Origin: Deltaproteobacteria bacterium | Lineage (GTDB): Bacteria > Myxococcota_C > UBA6777 | Direction: 5' to 3' | Assembly (NCBI GenBank): GCA_002731275.1 | Contig: PCBK01000145.1 | Coordinates: forward strand, 1-39,514 | DNA length: 39,514 nt | Notes under the pieces: generated by a model | The model's database searches: none | What the model was told of the DNA's origin: nothing | Seen by the model: the letters and a program-made list of their open reading frames with translations, nothing else | Made by a program: the position numbers and the translations under genes | In this document: positions 11,643-20,173 of the stretch, one piece after another | Layout: every line of letters begins with the position of its first letter | How positions within the stretch are numbered: position 1 is the stretch's first letter

Positions 11643-11811
11643 CTTGGGGACCGCCTCCAGTCCCCGATAGCCTTGCAACCAGCCAAGCAGAGCGCGGCAG
11701 TCGCGCTCGGAGAGCGCAACACAGACGATGCGTGAGCATCGTGAGGTCTGGGGGCAACGACCCCAGGCGGGTGTGGGCAGCCAGCCCACTACGCCAAGCA
11801 AAGCGCGGCAG
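11643..11811. repeat. Block of five consecutive hairpins plus an 18-bp direct repeat
   Basis: Five perfect short inverted repeats follow one another in 144 bp: GGGGAC/GTCCCC (11646-11665), GAGCGCG/CGCGCTC (11690-11708), ACGATGC/GCATCGT with loop GTGA (11725-11742), CTGGGG/CCCCAG (11748-11766) and GTGGGC/GCCCAC (11773-11789). The 18-bp sequence beginning CCAAGCAGAGCGCGG at 11683 recurs at 11794 with one mismatch. A 152-codon frame is open on the minus strand, but its translation is low-complexity (repeats of CRALLG) and has no domain, so I treat the block as non-coding. It could be a structured RNA or a cluster of extragenic palindromes. Confidence 0.75.
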
Positions 11812-12053
11812 CCGATACCGAGCAGAGCACATGCCCTCACACCTGATAGCCCTGCAGCCTGCCAAACCAAGCGGCAGTCATCCCCTGATGGAACCCCCTG
11901 AAGTTGTGTCAAAAATTTCCGTTCAAGGCATCAACCTCTTACACTGTGTCAGGTCGGTCCACACACATCGACTCGTGAGAGAGACCGGCGAGCAACCCAT
12001 GAGAGTCTCAGATGGAACACCACCTGTAGGCTCGCAACAACGGAGACGGAAAA

Positions 12054-12578
12054 ATGGCCAGACAGAGACGTATGCGTGGGTATCAAATGGCAGCCAAACT
12101 CTTCCTCACCTGGAAAGAGTTTGCTGGATACGCACGTGAATTTGGACACGCGTTCACATCCGCACAAAACTCACTTCCACAAGACGAAGCTCTCGCGCTC
12201 ATCGAAAAAGTACAACATGTCCGTGAGCTGCTCCAACAACAACCCAAACAGATCTTCGAACAAACCTCCACCACTGGATCATATGAATTGCTCCGAGGAT
12301 ATCCGATCAGCTGGGACGTCGAGGCTGTCAATGTCGACACACCGGGGCAAACAATGTGGCAAAAGTCCACAAAGATCGAAGACGTCCCCACACACGAAGT
12401 CCAACGCAAAACTGGTGCCAATGACTGCTTCGCGGACGCTGAACACACAGAAACCCCAACATTGATCCGCTTCGAAGAGACCGCGACACTCCCCACACAA
12501 CCCACCCCCACACATGAAGTCCAACGCAAAACCTCTGGCTGGACAGCGTTCTATCAAGCCTTCCAAGACCGCGCGTAA
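12054..12578 (+). CDS. Hypothetical protein with a duplicated PTHEVQRKT motif
   Basis: A 174-residue protein I do not recognise. It has a basic N-terminus (MARQRRMRGYQ), a predicted helical or coiled segment (about 38-65, EALALIEKVQHVRELLQQQ) and two copies of PTHEVQRKT about 40 residues apart near residues 110 and 150. These are also near-identical at DNA level (around 12,390 and 12,509). There is no signal peptide or membrane segment, so it is probably cytoplasmic. The ATG at 12,054 has GGAG nine bases upstream. It ends 109 bp before the Hsp70-like gene, which has its own promoter. The duplicated peptide could be a docking motif; that is a guess. Confidence 0.7.
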   Translation: MARQRRMRGYQMAAKLFLTWKEFAGYAREFGHAFTSAQNSLPQDEALALIEKVQHVRELLQQQPKQIFEQTSTTGSYELLRGYPISWDVEAVNVDTPGQTMWQKSTKIEDVPTHEVQRKTGANDCFADAEHTETPTLIRFEETATLPTQPTPTHEVQRKTSGWTAFYQAFQDRA

Positions 12579-12628
12579 CACGTCCCCCAGCTCTTTTTCG
12601 AAACCTTTTTTCGAACCTACCATCTCCA

Positions 12629-12658
12629 TTGTTCGTATGACCTTGCCTTTTGCATAAT
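12629..12658 (+). promoter_or_regulatory. Candidate sigma-70 promoter of the Hsp70-like gene
   Basis: TTGTTC (12629-12634) and CATAAT (12653-12658) are separated by 18 bp. The start codon follows about 30 bp downstream, after an AGGAGG ribosome binding site. Boxes match the consensus at 4/6 and 5/6. Confidence 0.5.
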
Positions 12659-12687
12659 CTACCCACCCATGAACAGGAGGTTTCGAG

Positions 12688-13980
12688 ATGTTTGTAGGAC
12701 TGGACTTTGGTACCACAAACAGCGCAATCGCCGTCTGTGACCACGATCAACCTTCGCGAGTCGCGCAATTCTCTCTCTTTAACAAACCCGTCGATCTCTT
12801 TCGTTCGATCCTTTACTTCTCCTTCTCACAACGGGACAAACGAGGACAACCCAAAGTCTCCGCCGGCCCCTACGCCATCGAAGACTATCTCGAAGAAGAC
12901 GGCCTCGGCCGCCTGATCCTCAGCCCCAAGAGCTCCCTCGCAAGCAAATCCTTTCAGACCACACAGATCCTTCACAAACAATACTCACTCCCCGAGCTCG
13001 TCGCCATCATTCTACGACACCTCCGCGATGAAGCCGAAGAACAATTTGGACCTCTTGGCCGACGGGTTGTCGCAGGACGCCCCGTCCGCTTCGCCGGCGC
13101 AGATGATGACGAGGAACGCACACAGCTCGCCCTCGAACGACTCCACAACGCCTTCGCCATCGTCGGATTCGACGAAGTTGTCTGCGAATTTGAACCCGTC
13201 GCCGCCGCATACTCCTATGAAACCAGCCTCGACCACGATGAACTCGTCCTCGTCGCCGACTTCGGTGGGGGTACGACGGACTTCTGTGTGATCAAAGTCG
13301 GACCCTCTCATATCGGACAATCAAGTCAGGAAAAAATCCTCGGTATCGACGGTGTCCCCATCGCCGGAGATACCTTCGATGGACGCATCGTACGCGAATT
13401 TGTCTCCCCTCACCTCGGGATCAACAGCACATTCAAATCCCAATTTGGTGAAGTCCTCCCCATGCCCATCTGGCCTTACTCCAAACTCGAACAATGGCAC
13501 CTCCTCGGCATGCTCTCCGACAAAAAAACACTCGGCATGCTACATGACATCCAAAAAGCTTCCCACAAACCCGAACAAGTCGAAGCTCTTATCGATTGTA
13601 TCGAAGGCAACCTGGGATTCTATCTCTACCGCGCTGTCGAACAAACCAAAGTCGCACTGTCTAATAAACAACAACAAAACTTCCGCTTTACACCCCTGCG
13701 CACACCTATCGAAGGCGACATCCAAAGAGATGACTTCGAAACTTGGATCACAAAAGAGTTAGACCAGATCGCAAGCTGCTGTGATAGGCTCATGGACGAT
13801 TTGAATCTCGGCAGTGACGCGATCGATAGAGTCTTCCTGACTGGAGGGACGTCTTTTGTGCCTTCTGTTAGACAGATCTTTATCGACCGCTTTGGAGAAG
13901 AGAAAATGGGGAGCGGAAACGAACTCACATCCGTCGCGTCAGGTCTCGCACAGATAGCTCGTCATACATTCGAAGGATAG
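12688..13980 (+). CDS. Hsp70-like ATPase, YegD family
   Basis: A 430-residue actin-fold ATPase of the Hsp70 superfamily. Phosphate-1 motif GLDFGTTNSAIAV is at residues 4-16, the phosphate-2 motif VADFGGGTTDFC is at about 189-200, and the adenosine motif VFLTGGTSFVPSVRQIF is near the C-terminus. It lacks the substrate-binding and lid domains of DnaK, and its length fits YegD-type proteins (about 450). The role is probably cytoplasmic chaperone-like or regulatory; substrates are unknown. The ATG at 12,688 has AGGAGG seven bases upstream. It is convergent with the MOSC gene, with only 26 bp between their stops. Confidence 0.88.
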   Translation: MFVGLDFGTTNSAIAVCDHDQPSRVAQFSLFNKPVDLFRSILYFSFSQRDKRGQPKVSAGPYAIEDYLEEDGLGRLILSPKSSLASKSFQTTQILHKQYSLPELVAIILRHLRDEAEEQFGPLGRRVVAGRPVRFAGADDDEERTQLALERLHNAFAIVGFDEVVCEFEPVAAAYSYETSLDHDELVLVADFGGGTTDFCVIKVGPSHIGQSSQEKILGIDGVPIAGDTFDGRIVREFVSPHLGINSTFKSQFGEVLPMPIWPYSKLEQWHLLGMLSDKKTLGMLHDIQKASHKPEQVEALIDCIEGNLGFYLYRAVEQTKVALSNKQQQNFRFTPLRTPIEGDIQRDDFETWITKELDQIASCCDRLMDDLNLGSDAIDRVFLTGGTSFVPSVRQIFIDRFGEEKMGSGNELTSVASGLAQIARHTFEG

Positions 13981-14006
13981 TAAATCAAGGGGAGCAAAGA
14001 AAAGAA

Positions 14007-14840
14007 TCAGGAGAGAGGGGGATTGGCTTCGTCGTGTTCTTCGAGGACTTCGACAAGGTCACCGACTTTGATCGTGCCCTCGTTCAGTGGGATCAAGTTC
14101 TGACCAAAGAAGATACGCTTGTCATGACGACGAAAAGACGCCAACGTCTTGAGAGGTTCGGCCCCACGCTTGCCTGTCGTCTGATCGATGGTAATGACCG
14201 CGCACCGATCACAAGGCTTCACGACAGCAAAGGTGATCTCACCGATCTTGACCTTCTTCCAGCGATCTTCGGCAAAAGCAGGTGGACCCTCTATCACCAA
14301 ATTAGGCCGAAAGCGGTTCATCGAAATGCCCTGCTCCAGGCGTCCATTGAGGTCTTGTAGAGAGGACATGGACGCCAACAAGAATGGATAACCATCTGCA
14401 AAGCTCACAATGCCTTCACCTGCCTTGTACGCCTCATTGACGTCTCTTCGGACATTCTTGGGCATCCACACAAGATGACATGGACGCTCGATATATTTGG
14501 AGAACCACTCATCGACCTTCTCAGAGACCAACAACGCCTCCACGTCCGAACGCCACACTCGTACACTTTTATGTTGCTCGACAGGAGGCTGCATCGGAAT
14601 GTCACAAGGTGGCATCCCAGGCGCCTGCACGACCAATGTATCCCCCTGAAGAGATGTTTGGATCAACGACATCTTTGGGTCCCGACGCTGTGTCATGAAG
14701 GTCCCATCGAGCTCAACGAGCATCCAACGACGATCATTTGAGAGACCCCGATGCTCAACACGAGCTGTCGTTGTCAAGATACCACCCGCCGACTTGAGCG
14801 GATATGTCCAACATTCAGAAAGATGCCATTGTTCCATCAT
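14007..14840 (-). CDS. MOSC domain protein, YcbX-like
   Basis: A 277-residue protein with an N-terminal MOSC_N beta-barrel (CWTYPLKSAGG, RGLSNDRRWMLVELDG) and a C-terminal MOSC domain (MNRFRPNLVIEGPPAFAED, VKPCDRCAVITID). The Cys pair in KPCDRC supplies the family's catalytic or sulfur-binding Cys. Relatives act with molybdenum-cofactor enzymes, for example in reducing N-hydroxylated compounds. The open frame runs 26 codons further upstream into repeat DNA, but AGGTGA just before the ATG pair at 14,840/14,837 favours the shorter form. No redox partner domain is fused. Confidence 0.85.
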   Translation of the reverse strand: MMEQWHLSECWTYPLKSAGGILTTTARVEHRGLSNDRRWMLVELDGTFMTQRRDPKMSLIQTSLQGDTLVVQAPGMPPCDIPMQPPVEQHKSVRVWRSDVEALLVSEKVDEWFSKYIERPCHLVWMPKNVRRDVNEAYKAGEGIVSFADGYPFLLASMSSLQDLNGRLEQGISMNRFRPNLVIEGPPAFAEDRWKKVKIGEITFAVVKPCDRCAVITIDQTTGKRGAEPLKTLASFRRHDKRIFFGQNLIPLNEGTIKVGDLVEVLEEHDEANPPLS

Positions 14841-14887
14841 TGTCACCTGTTTGTAGCATTGTGGATCTTGGTACGGGTAAGGGAGCA

Positions 14888-15041
14888 GAACCCCCTCCGT
14901 CGGCGAAAACGCCGACACCTCCCCCTACTCGACTTCGTCGGCAAGGGGAGGGATACAAGTGGGGGGGGGAAGAACCCCCTCCGTCGGCGAAAACGCCGAC
15001 ACCTCCCCCTACTCGACTTCGTCGGCAAGGGGAGGGATACA
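14888..15041. repeat. Two direct copies of a 70-bp nested-hairpin element
   Basis: Two identical 70-bp copies lie at 14,888-14,957 and 14,972-15,041, separated by 14 bp. Each contains a hairpin GTCGGCG/CGCCGAC with loop AAAA, and a second with outer arms CCTCCCC/GGGGAGG enclosing CGAC-TTC-GTCG. They lie just upstream of the MOSC start and downstream of the valS-DUF971 operon. Perfect identity implies a recent duplication or gene conversion. In the minus direction the outer stems could act as a factor-independent roadblock, but no T-run follows. Confidence 0.93.
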
Positions 15042-15140
15042 GACCCAACCATATTTTACGTAGTACACAAAAGAACGAGAACCTCACCTACAATTGAATG
15101 TTTGGTTCGTTTTCTGTTCTCTTTCGTAAAGATGTGCATC

Positions 15141-15216
15141 GCTCCCCTTGCCAAGCCGAGAGCATCGAGGATTGAGTAGGGGGAGCTGGCGGGCGAAGCC
15201 CGTCTGAGGGGGTTTT
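15141..15216. repeat. Third, diverged copy of the nested-hairpin element, inverted
   Basis: This stretch reads CTCCCCTTGCC, then GAGTAGGGGGAG, then a GGCGGGC-GAA-GCCCGTC hairpin and GAGGGGGTTTTCC. It matches the reverse complement of the 14,888/14,972 element in order and spacing but with many substitutions in the stems that keep pairing. So three copies, two direct and one inverted, cluster within 330 bp. Confidence 0.7.
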
Positions 15217-15238
15217 CCCTCTATTACAGGATGGAGCA

Positions 15239-15556
15239 CTATGGTGCGACTGGGTATTCCTTGCCAGCGTCACCTGCTCCACGAAGAAAGTCATATGTAT
15301 AGATGCCTGTATCATGACCATCAGACCAATTGAGCTTTAGACCATAAAAGCCCATCTTAGACCATGATAAGAGGACGATGTCACGACTTTTCATCACGAG
15401 GTGCTCAGGTCTCGTCGCGCGGATGCGGCGACATTCAGCACAAGGACAACGTCGACGCAACATCTCAAGAGGAAATGTTGAGCGCTCGCCGTCCTTCCAG
15501 TCGATGGTCAACTCACTCGTGTTGAAGTCGATCTCTTTGGGTGTTGTGTTCTTCAA
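15239..15556 (-). CDS. DUF971 (GBBH-like N-terminal domain) protein
   Basis: A 105-residue single-domain protein of the DUF971 family, related to the N-terminal zinc-binding domain of gamma-butyrobetaine hydroxylase. Visible hallmarks are LTIDWKDGE, RRRCPCAECR (the Cys cluster) and NWSDGHDTGIYTYDFLR. Bacterial members are often linked to iron-sulfur protein metabolism; the exact role here is unknown. It starts 11 bp after valS ends on the same strand and is likely co-transcribed with it. It is full length for the family. Confidence 0.88.
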   Translation of the reverse strand: MKNTTPKEIDFNTSELTIDWKDGERSTFPLEMLRRRCPCAECRRIRATRPEHLVMKSRDIVLLSWSKMGFYGLKLNWSDGHDTGIYTYDFLRGAGDAGKEYPVAP

Positions 15557-15567
15557 GGTGCGCTCCG

Positions 15568-18500
15568 TTATGCCTGTGACTTCAGCTCATTGAGCTGCTC
15601 TTCGAGGACTTTGACAGCTTGCTGATCACTCTGAAGACGATCTCTCGCCTGCTGGACAACAGCCTCTGGTGCGCGCTCGACGAACTTCGCGTTCCCAAGT
15701 TGTTTTTCAGCTCGTTCGATGTTCTTGTTGAGATCGCCGATCTGCTTTTCGAGACGAGCTACCTCAGCTTCGATATCGATGACACCTTCGAGGGGGATCG
15801 TCAGACGAAGCTCATCCACAACAGACGTCGCGCTCATGCCAGACGTCTCAATGTCCTCACCGATCTCGATCTCTTCAATGTTCACGAATCGGGACAGACC
15901 GACCAATGTCGGTTTGAGTTGTGCTTGAAGTTCTTCACTTGCACCGGAGATGATCAGTTTTGGCAACTTCATGCGATCATCGATCCCCGATTGCATCGCT
16001 CTCATCTGGTTGACCGCGCCAGCGATCTGACGAAGTGTGTTCGTCAACTGCGCTGCCTCTTCGTCACGTGGGAAGGAATCAAGTGTCGGCCAAGGCGCGA
16101 CAATGACCGCCTCAGGAAGATCAGCCTCACCGGCTTTCTCTCGCAGGTCACGCAGCTCCTGCCACAAAGACTCGGAGATAAAAGGCATGACAGGGTGCAA
16201 GAGTTTGAGCAACGTGTTGAGTGCGAAGACGAGGTGTGTCTGGGCCTGTGCTTTACTCTCTTCACCGTGGGAGCCCCACAGACGGGACTTCACGATCTCC
16301 AGATACCAAGAACAGAATTCATCCCAGAAGAGATGATAGAGCTCTTCACAGATCTCACCAACCTGAAGTTTTTCGATGTGGTCGCTGATCTTCTCAACGG
16401 CGACGTGAAGTCGGTGGTACAGCCAGCGATCTTCGATCGTCTCGATACGTGTGTCGATCGTATAATCTTCACACTGACGGAAGACGAGACCACGACTGGC
16501 TTGCCAGATCTTGTTACAGAAGCGACGCCCTTCTTCAAAGCGTGGGATCGTCACGTCAAACTCAGGCGTCTCCCCTTTTTTGCCTTTGCGCTGCTCGCGA
16601 TCGACCTTCAGACGAAGATCTTGTGCGTGACCTGTCGTCAACAACAACAAGCCGTAGCGCAAGGAGTCAGCACCGTACGAGACGTTGTAATGCTCGATCC
16701 GGTGTTTGGGGATATTGCCGATGTTGTACTTTCCTTTGATCTCATCACGACCACCAGCAATGACACGCAATGGATCGAAGCCATTACCACGTGATTTCGA
16801 CATGATGTTCCCGTGATCATCCTGGACCGTCCCGTGGATCAGGACGTGCTGGAAGGGTGTTTTGCCTTCGAACTTCATCCCCATCATGATCATCCTCGCG
16901 ACCCAAAGAGCGATGATGTCACGGGCTGTACTCAAGACACTCGTAGGATAGAAGTGTTCGAGGTCTTCTGTCTTGTTGGGCCACCCAAGTGTACTCAGAG
17001 GCCACAACTGTGAGCTGAACCATGTATCGAGGACGTCGGGGTCTTGGACCAATCTCGTGCCCGAACATTGTGGACAGCATGCAGGTGTCGCGTCTGCTTC
17101 GTCTGTTTCGGGGAGGATTGGATGGGCATCTTCGGGGATCGAGAAGCCACGTGGTTCATTGTCCTCATCGAGTAAGATCGAAGGATTACAATCGAGACAG
17201 TACCAGATCGGGATCCTGTGTCCCCACCAGATCTGACGGGAGATACACCAATCAGGTGTGGAGTCCAGCCAGCGCATGTAATCTTTTCCGCGTTGTTTGG
17301 GATGGAATTCGACATCACCATCCTCGTAGCACTTGCGCGCGAGATCGACGAGTGGATCCATCTTCACGAACCACTGATTGGAGAGATAGGGTTCGATCGG
17401 CACACCAGTACGGTAGCAGTGGGCGACCTCATGAGGATGGTCTTTGACTTCAATGAGGAGGCCGAGCGCGTCGAGATCTGCGACGACCTTTTTGCGACCT
17501 TCCGTGTAACCATGAAGACCCTCATAGACACCGGTGACTTCGTTGAGCGTACCGTCGGGGTTGAGGATGTTGATCATGGGTAGATCGTTGCGTTGTCCAC
17601 AAGCGTAGTCATTGGGATCGTGTGCAGGCGTGACCTTGACCGCGCCGGTTCCTTTTTCGGGATCAGCGAGGATCGCATCACCGACGATCGGAATGGGTCG
17701 ATCGACGAGAGGCAGCATAATGGTCTCACCGATCAGATCGGCGAAGCGTTTGAGACGAGGCAGATCGTTGGCGATACGTGCTTCGAGCGCTTCGATCTTT
17801 TCGGTTTTGTCATCTTGTTTGGCTTTTTCGAGGCGCTTGTTCAGCTCAGCCTCAGGATCGGGGTGAACGGCGACGGCAGTATCACCGAGCATCGTCTCAG
17901 GTCGTGTGGTCGCGACCTCGATGAATTCTCCCTCGCGATCTTTCAGTGGATACTTGAATGTCCAAAAGGAGCCGTTAACGGTCTTGTAGTCGAGCTCGTC
18001 GTTGGAGAGCGCGGTGAGGATCCCAGTGGACCAGTTGATCAGTCGCTTACTGCGGTAGATCAGGCCGTCGCGAAAGAGTTGTTGAAAGACGACGCGGACA
18101 GCGTGGGAGAGTTCGGGTGACATGGTAAACTGGGTGCGTTCCCAGTCGAGGGAGGCGCCAATTTTGCGGAGCTGTCCGAGGATACGTGCCTCGTAGGTGT
18201 CCTTCCATCCCCAGATACGTTCGATGAGAGCGTCCCGTCCGATATCGTTACGGGTCTTCTCTTCTTCTTCCCAGAGACGTCTCTCGACGACGGCTTGTGT
18301 GGCGACTCCAGCGTGGTCCGTCCCTGGTAACCACATGGCGTTTTCGCCTCGCATACGTGCGGCACGGATCAAGACATCCTGAAGGCTGTTGTTGAGCGCG
18401 TGGCCGAGGTGAAGTGCGCCAGTGACGTTAGGAGGGGGTATCATGACGGAGAATGGTTTGCGATTGGGATCGACTTCGGCGTGGAAGAAACCATTTTCAT

Positions 18501-18606
18501 CCCACCATTGGTACCATGGATCTTCGATCGCCATAGGATCGAAGGTCTGACTTTCGCAGCGTCCGGGGCGCGGCGTGAGCTTCTCTTGTTCGTGTTTACC
18601 CGACAT
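15568..18606 (-). CDS. valS: Valyl-tRNA synthetase
   Basis: A 1012-residue class I aminoacyl-tRNA synthetase that charges tRNA-Val. The HIGH motif is present as HLGH (66-69) within PPPNVTGALHLGHALNN, and the KMSKS motif as MSKSRGN. The CP1 editing region has the family's GTGAVKVTPAHDPNDY block. The C-terminal end (from about residue 940, EVARLEKQIGDLNKNIERAEKQ) is the tRNA-binding coiled coil. The ATG at 18,606 is preceded by AGGAG. It leads an operon with the DUF971 gene. Length is within the upper normal range (bacterial ValRS about 880-1000). Confidence 0.98.
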   Translation of the reverse strand: MSGKHEQEKLTPRPGRCESQTFDPMAIEDPWYQWWDENGFFHAEVDPNRKPFSVMIPPPNVTGALHLGHALNNSLQDVLIRAARMRGENAMWLPGTDHAGVATQAVVERRLWEEEEKTRNDIGRDALIERIWGWKDTYEARILGQLRKIGASLDWERTQFTMSPELSHAVRVVFQQLFRDGLIYRSKRLINWSTGILTALSNDELDYKTVNGSFWTFKYPLKDREGEFIEVATTRPETMLGDTAVAVHPDPEAELNKRLEKAKQDDKTEKIEALEARIANDLPRLKRFADLIGETIMLPLVDRPIPIVGDAILADPEKGTGAVKVTPAHDPNDYACGQRNDLPMINILNPDGTLNEVTGVYEGLHGYTEGRKKVVADLDALGLLIEVKDHPHEVAHCYRTGVPIEPYLSNQWFVKMDPLVDLARKCYEDGDVEFHPKQRGKDYMRWLDSTPDWCISRQIWWGHRIPIWYCLDCNPSILLDEDNEPRGFSIPEDAHPILPETDEADATPACCPQCSGTRLVQDPDVLDTWFSSQLWPLSTLGWPNKTEDLEHFYPTSVLSTARDIIALWVARMIMMGMKFEGKTPFQHVLIHGTVQDDHGNIMSKSRGNGFDPLRVIAGGRDEIKGKYNIGNIPKHRIEHYNVSYGADSLRYGLLLLTTGHAQDLRLKVDREQRKGKKGETPEFDVTIPRFEEGRRFCNKIWQASRGLVFRQCEDYTIDTRIETIEDRWLYHRLHVAVEKISDHIEKLQVGEICEELYHLFWDEFCSWYLEIVKSRLWGSHGEESKAQAQTHLVFALNTLLKLLHPVMPFISESLWQELRDLREKAGEADLPEAVIVAPWPTLDSFPRDEEAAQLTNTLRQIAGAVNQMRAMQSGIDDRMKLPKLIISGASEELQAQLKPTLVGLSRFVNIEEIEIGEDIETSGMSATSVVDELRLTIPLEGVIDIEAEVARLEKQIGDLNKNIERAEKQLGNAKFVERAPEAVVQQARDRLQSDQQAVKVLEEQLNELKSQA

Positions 18607-19295
18607 TCTATCTCCTGGTCAGCCTGATTGGCGTTGGAAAAAAGACAAGACCTCATGGGCAAGGTCCGTCGTGCATATGTAATGACTGATGCCTCTGGAT
18701 CAAGACGAGATCAACGGCGAAAGGTTTGTTGTTTTTTGGCCTTACGCACCATACAGGAAGGATCAAGTCGTCCAAAAGCTCGTGCAGTGTACCAAATCAC
18801 GCGGCGGCTGCAAATTGAAAATCGCATGGAGCAGCAAAGGACAAAAAGTCACTGTCAAAAATGTCGATGTATAGGAGGTTTGGGCATTTGGACGAGGGAG
18901 CACTTCAAGAAAGTGATTTAAAGGCTTTCTTTTTGTGTCTGAGCATGTTACAAGATGTCCCCCCGATCGGTACATCGTGCCAGGCGTACCAGATCGCTGG
19001 GAAGAGAGAGCATACACACGCGGCAATCCTTCTTGTTTCACAAGCACTTACAAAAAAGGCTTGAAAAACAGGTAGGAGTTTGTGTATTCTCTTGCGTCCT
19101 TTTTGGAAGAGATATTTGAAATGTACAATTTCGTCTTTTCGAGATAACGTTTTACGACATGTGATCTTATCTCACCAGATAACAAAACAAAGAACAAACA
19201 TGATAGCGTTTCAATGCACAATCGAAGGGACATGAGTGTTCCTCTTTCATTGAAACCGTTCAAAGTGCCGACAGCACAATCGGAGGTATTTCAGA
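18607..19295. other. Divergent intergenic region between valS and rpsD, with a candidate rpsD promoter
   Basis: About 690 bp. A 61-codon frame at 18,689-18,874 (plus) has no ribosome binding site and I do not accept it as a gene. TTGAAA (19061-19066) and TATTCT (19085-19090), 18 bp apart, form a candidate promoter for rpsD, leaving a leader of about 200 nt. That leader contains a stem with arms GAGATAA/TTATCTC (about 19,139-19,171). S4 is known to regulate its own operon by binding leader RNA in other bacteria, so the leader deserves attention, but no known S4 site is recognised here. Confidence 0.4.
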
Positions 19296-19910
19296 ATGGC
19301 TCGTTATAAAGGACCCCGCGTCAAGAAACTGCGTGCCCTTGGTGTGGATCTTCCTGGTCTTTCGAGAAAATCCAGAGAGCGTCGTCCATATCCCCCCGGA
19401 CAACACGGAAACGTTGGTCACAAGAAGACCACTGAATACGGTCGTCGTTTGATGGAAAAACAAAAGCTTCGCTTCAACTACAATGTAAGCGAGCGCCAAC
19501 TTCGTCGTCTCGTGAAAGAAGCACGTTCGAGCAAAACGGCAACAGGTCAAAAGCTCCTCGAACTTCTCGAATCCCGTCTTGACAATGTCGTCTTCCGCGC
19601 AGGTTTCGCTCCAACGATCCCTGCAGCTCGTCAATTGACTGGCCACGGACACGTCACTGTCAACGGAAAACGCGTCGACATCGCTTCCTACCGCGTCAAG
19701 CAAGGTGACGTCATCGGATTGCGTGAGAAGAGCCGCAAAATCGACATCGTCGAGTCTTCCCTGACACAGCTCTCCCTCCAACGTCCCGAATGGCTCAGCT
19801 TCGATGAAGGCGAGCGCTCCGCTGAAGTGCTCAACCTTCCAGACAGCGAATCTGTTCCGTTCCCCATCGACATCCTCCTCGTCGTGGAATACTACGCCAA
19901 ACGACTCTAA
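19296..19910 (+). CDS. rpsD: 30S ribosomal protein S4 (uS4)
   Basis: A 204-residue S4, the primary 16S rRNA-binding protein of the small-subunit body. The N-terminus MARYKGPRVKKLRALGVDLPGL, the block ERRPYPPGQHG, and the S4 RNA-binding domain (LESRLDNVVFRAGFAPT, TGHGHVTVNGKRVDIASYRV) are all typical. It is the Cys-free (zinc-independent) type. GGAGG lies nine bases before the ATG. It stands alone rather than in the usual alpha operon with rpsM, rpsK and rpoA. Confidence 0.98.
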   Translation: MARYKGPRVKKLRALGVDLPGLSRKSRERRPYPPGQHGNVGHKKTTEYGRRLMEKQKLRFNYNVSERQLRRLVKEARSSKTATGQKLLELLESRLDNVVFRAGFAPTIPAARQLTGHGHVTVNGKRVDIASYRVKQGDVIGLREKSRKIDIVESSLTQLSLQRPEWLSFDEGERSAEVLNLPDSESVPFPIDILLVVEYYAKRL

Positions 19911-19977
19911 TCGCTGCACCTCGTCGGCGAGACTCCTCTCTCTGCCCCACTCTCTTCTCCTACACCCCCTACATCTT

Positions 19978-20002
19978 CACAAAAAGATTTTCTTTTTTGT
20001 GG
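19978..20002 (+). terminator. Possible rpsD terminator
   Basis: CACAAAAAGA and TCTTTTTTGTG form an A/T-rich stem with a short T loop, 67 bp after the rpsD stop. The stem is weak and has no G/C core, so this is tentative. Confidence 0.3.
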
Positions 20003-20173
20003 CGACTTGTATCTCGTGTGCAACGAACTGTACAAAATCACCAGTCCCGTCGTATACAATCAAGAGCGCTCCGCACTTCGTGTGGAGAGGGTACCTTCAC
20101 AGCTCCACACAGACCCTTGTGGCGTCTTGGCTTGCAAAAGCCCAACACGCCCAAATACATACGGACAAACACG

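Noticed and set aside
11454-11912. 152-codon open frame on the minus strand
   Set aside because: Low-complexity translation, no domain, no ribosome binding site, and it overlaps the hairpin block; better explained as repeat DNA.
12054-12578. Unknown gene as an antitoxin or toxin of a two-gene module
   Set aside because: No HTH, no PIN, RelE or other toxin fold, and the neighbour is an Hsp70-like ATPase with its own promoter.
15619-16794. 391-codon open frame on the plus strand inside valS
   Set aside because: Antisense shadow of a conserved gene, produced by codon bias; no recognisable protein.
18689-18874. 61-codon open frame upstream of rpsD
   Set aside because: No ribosome binding site and no family I recognise; the region is otherwise promoter and leader DNA.
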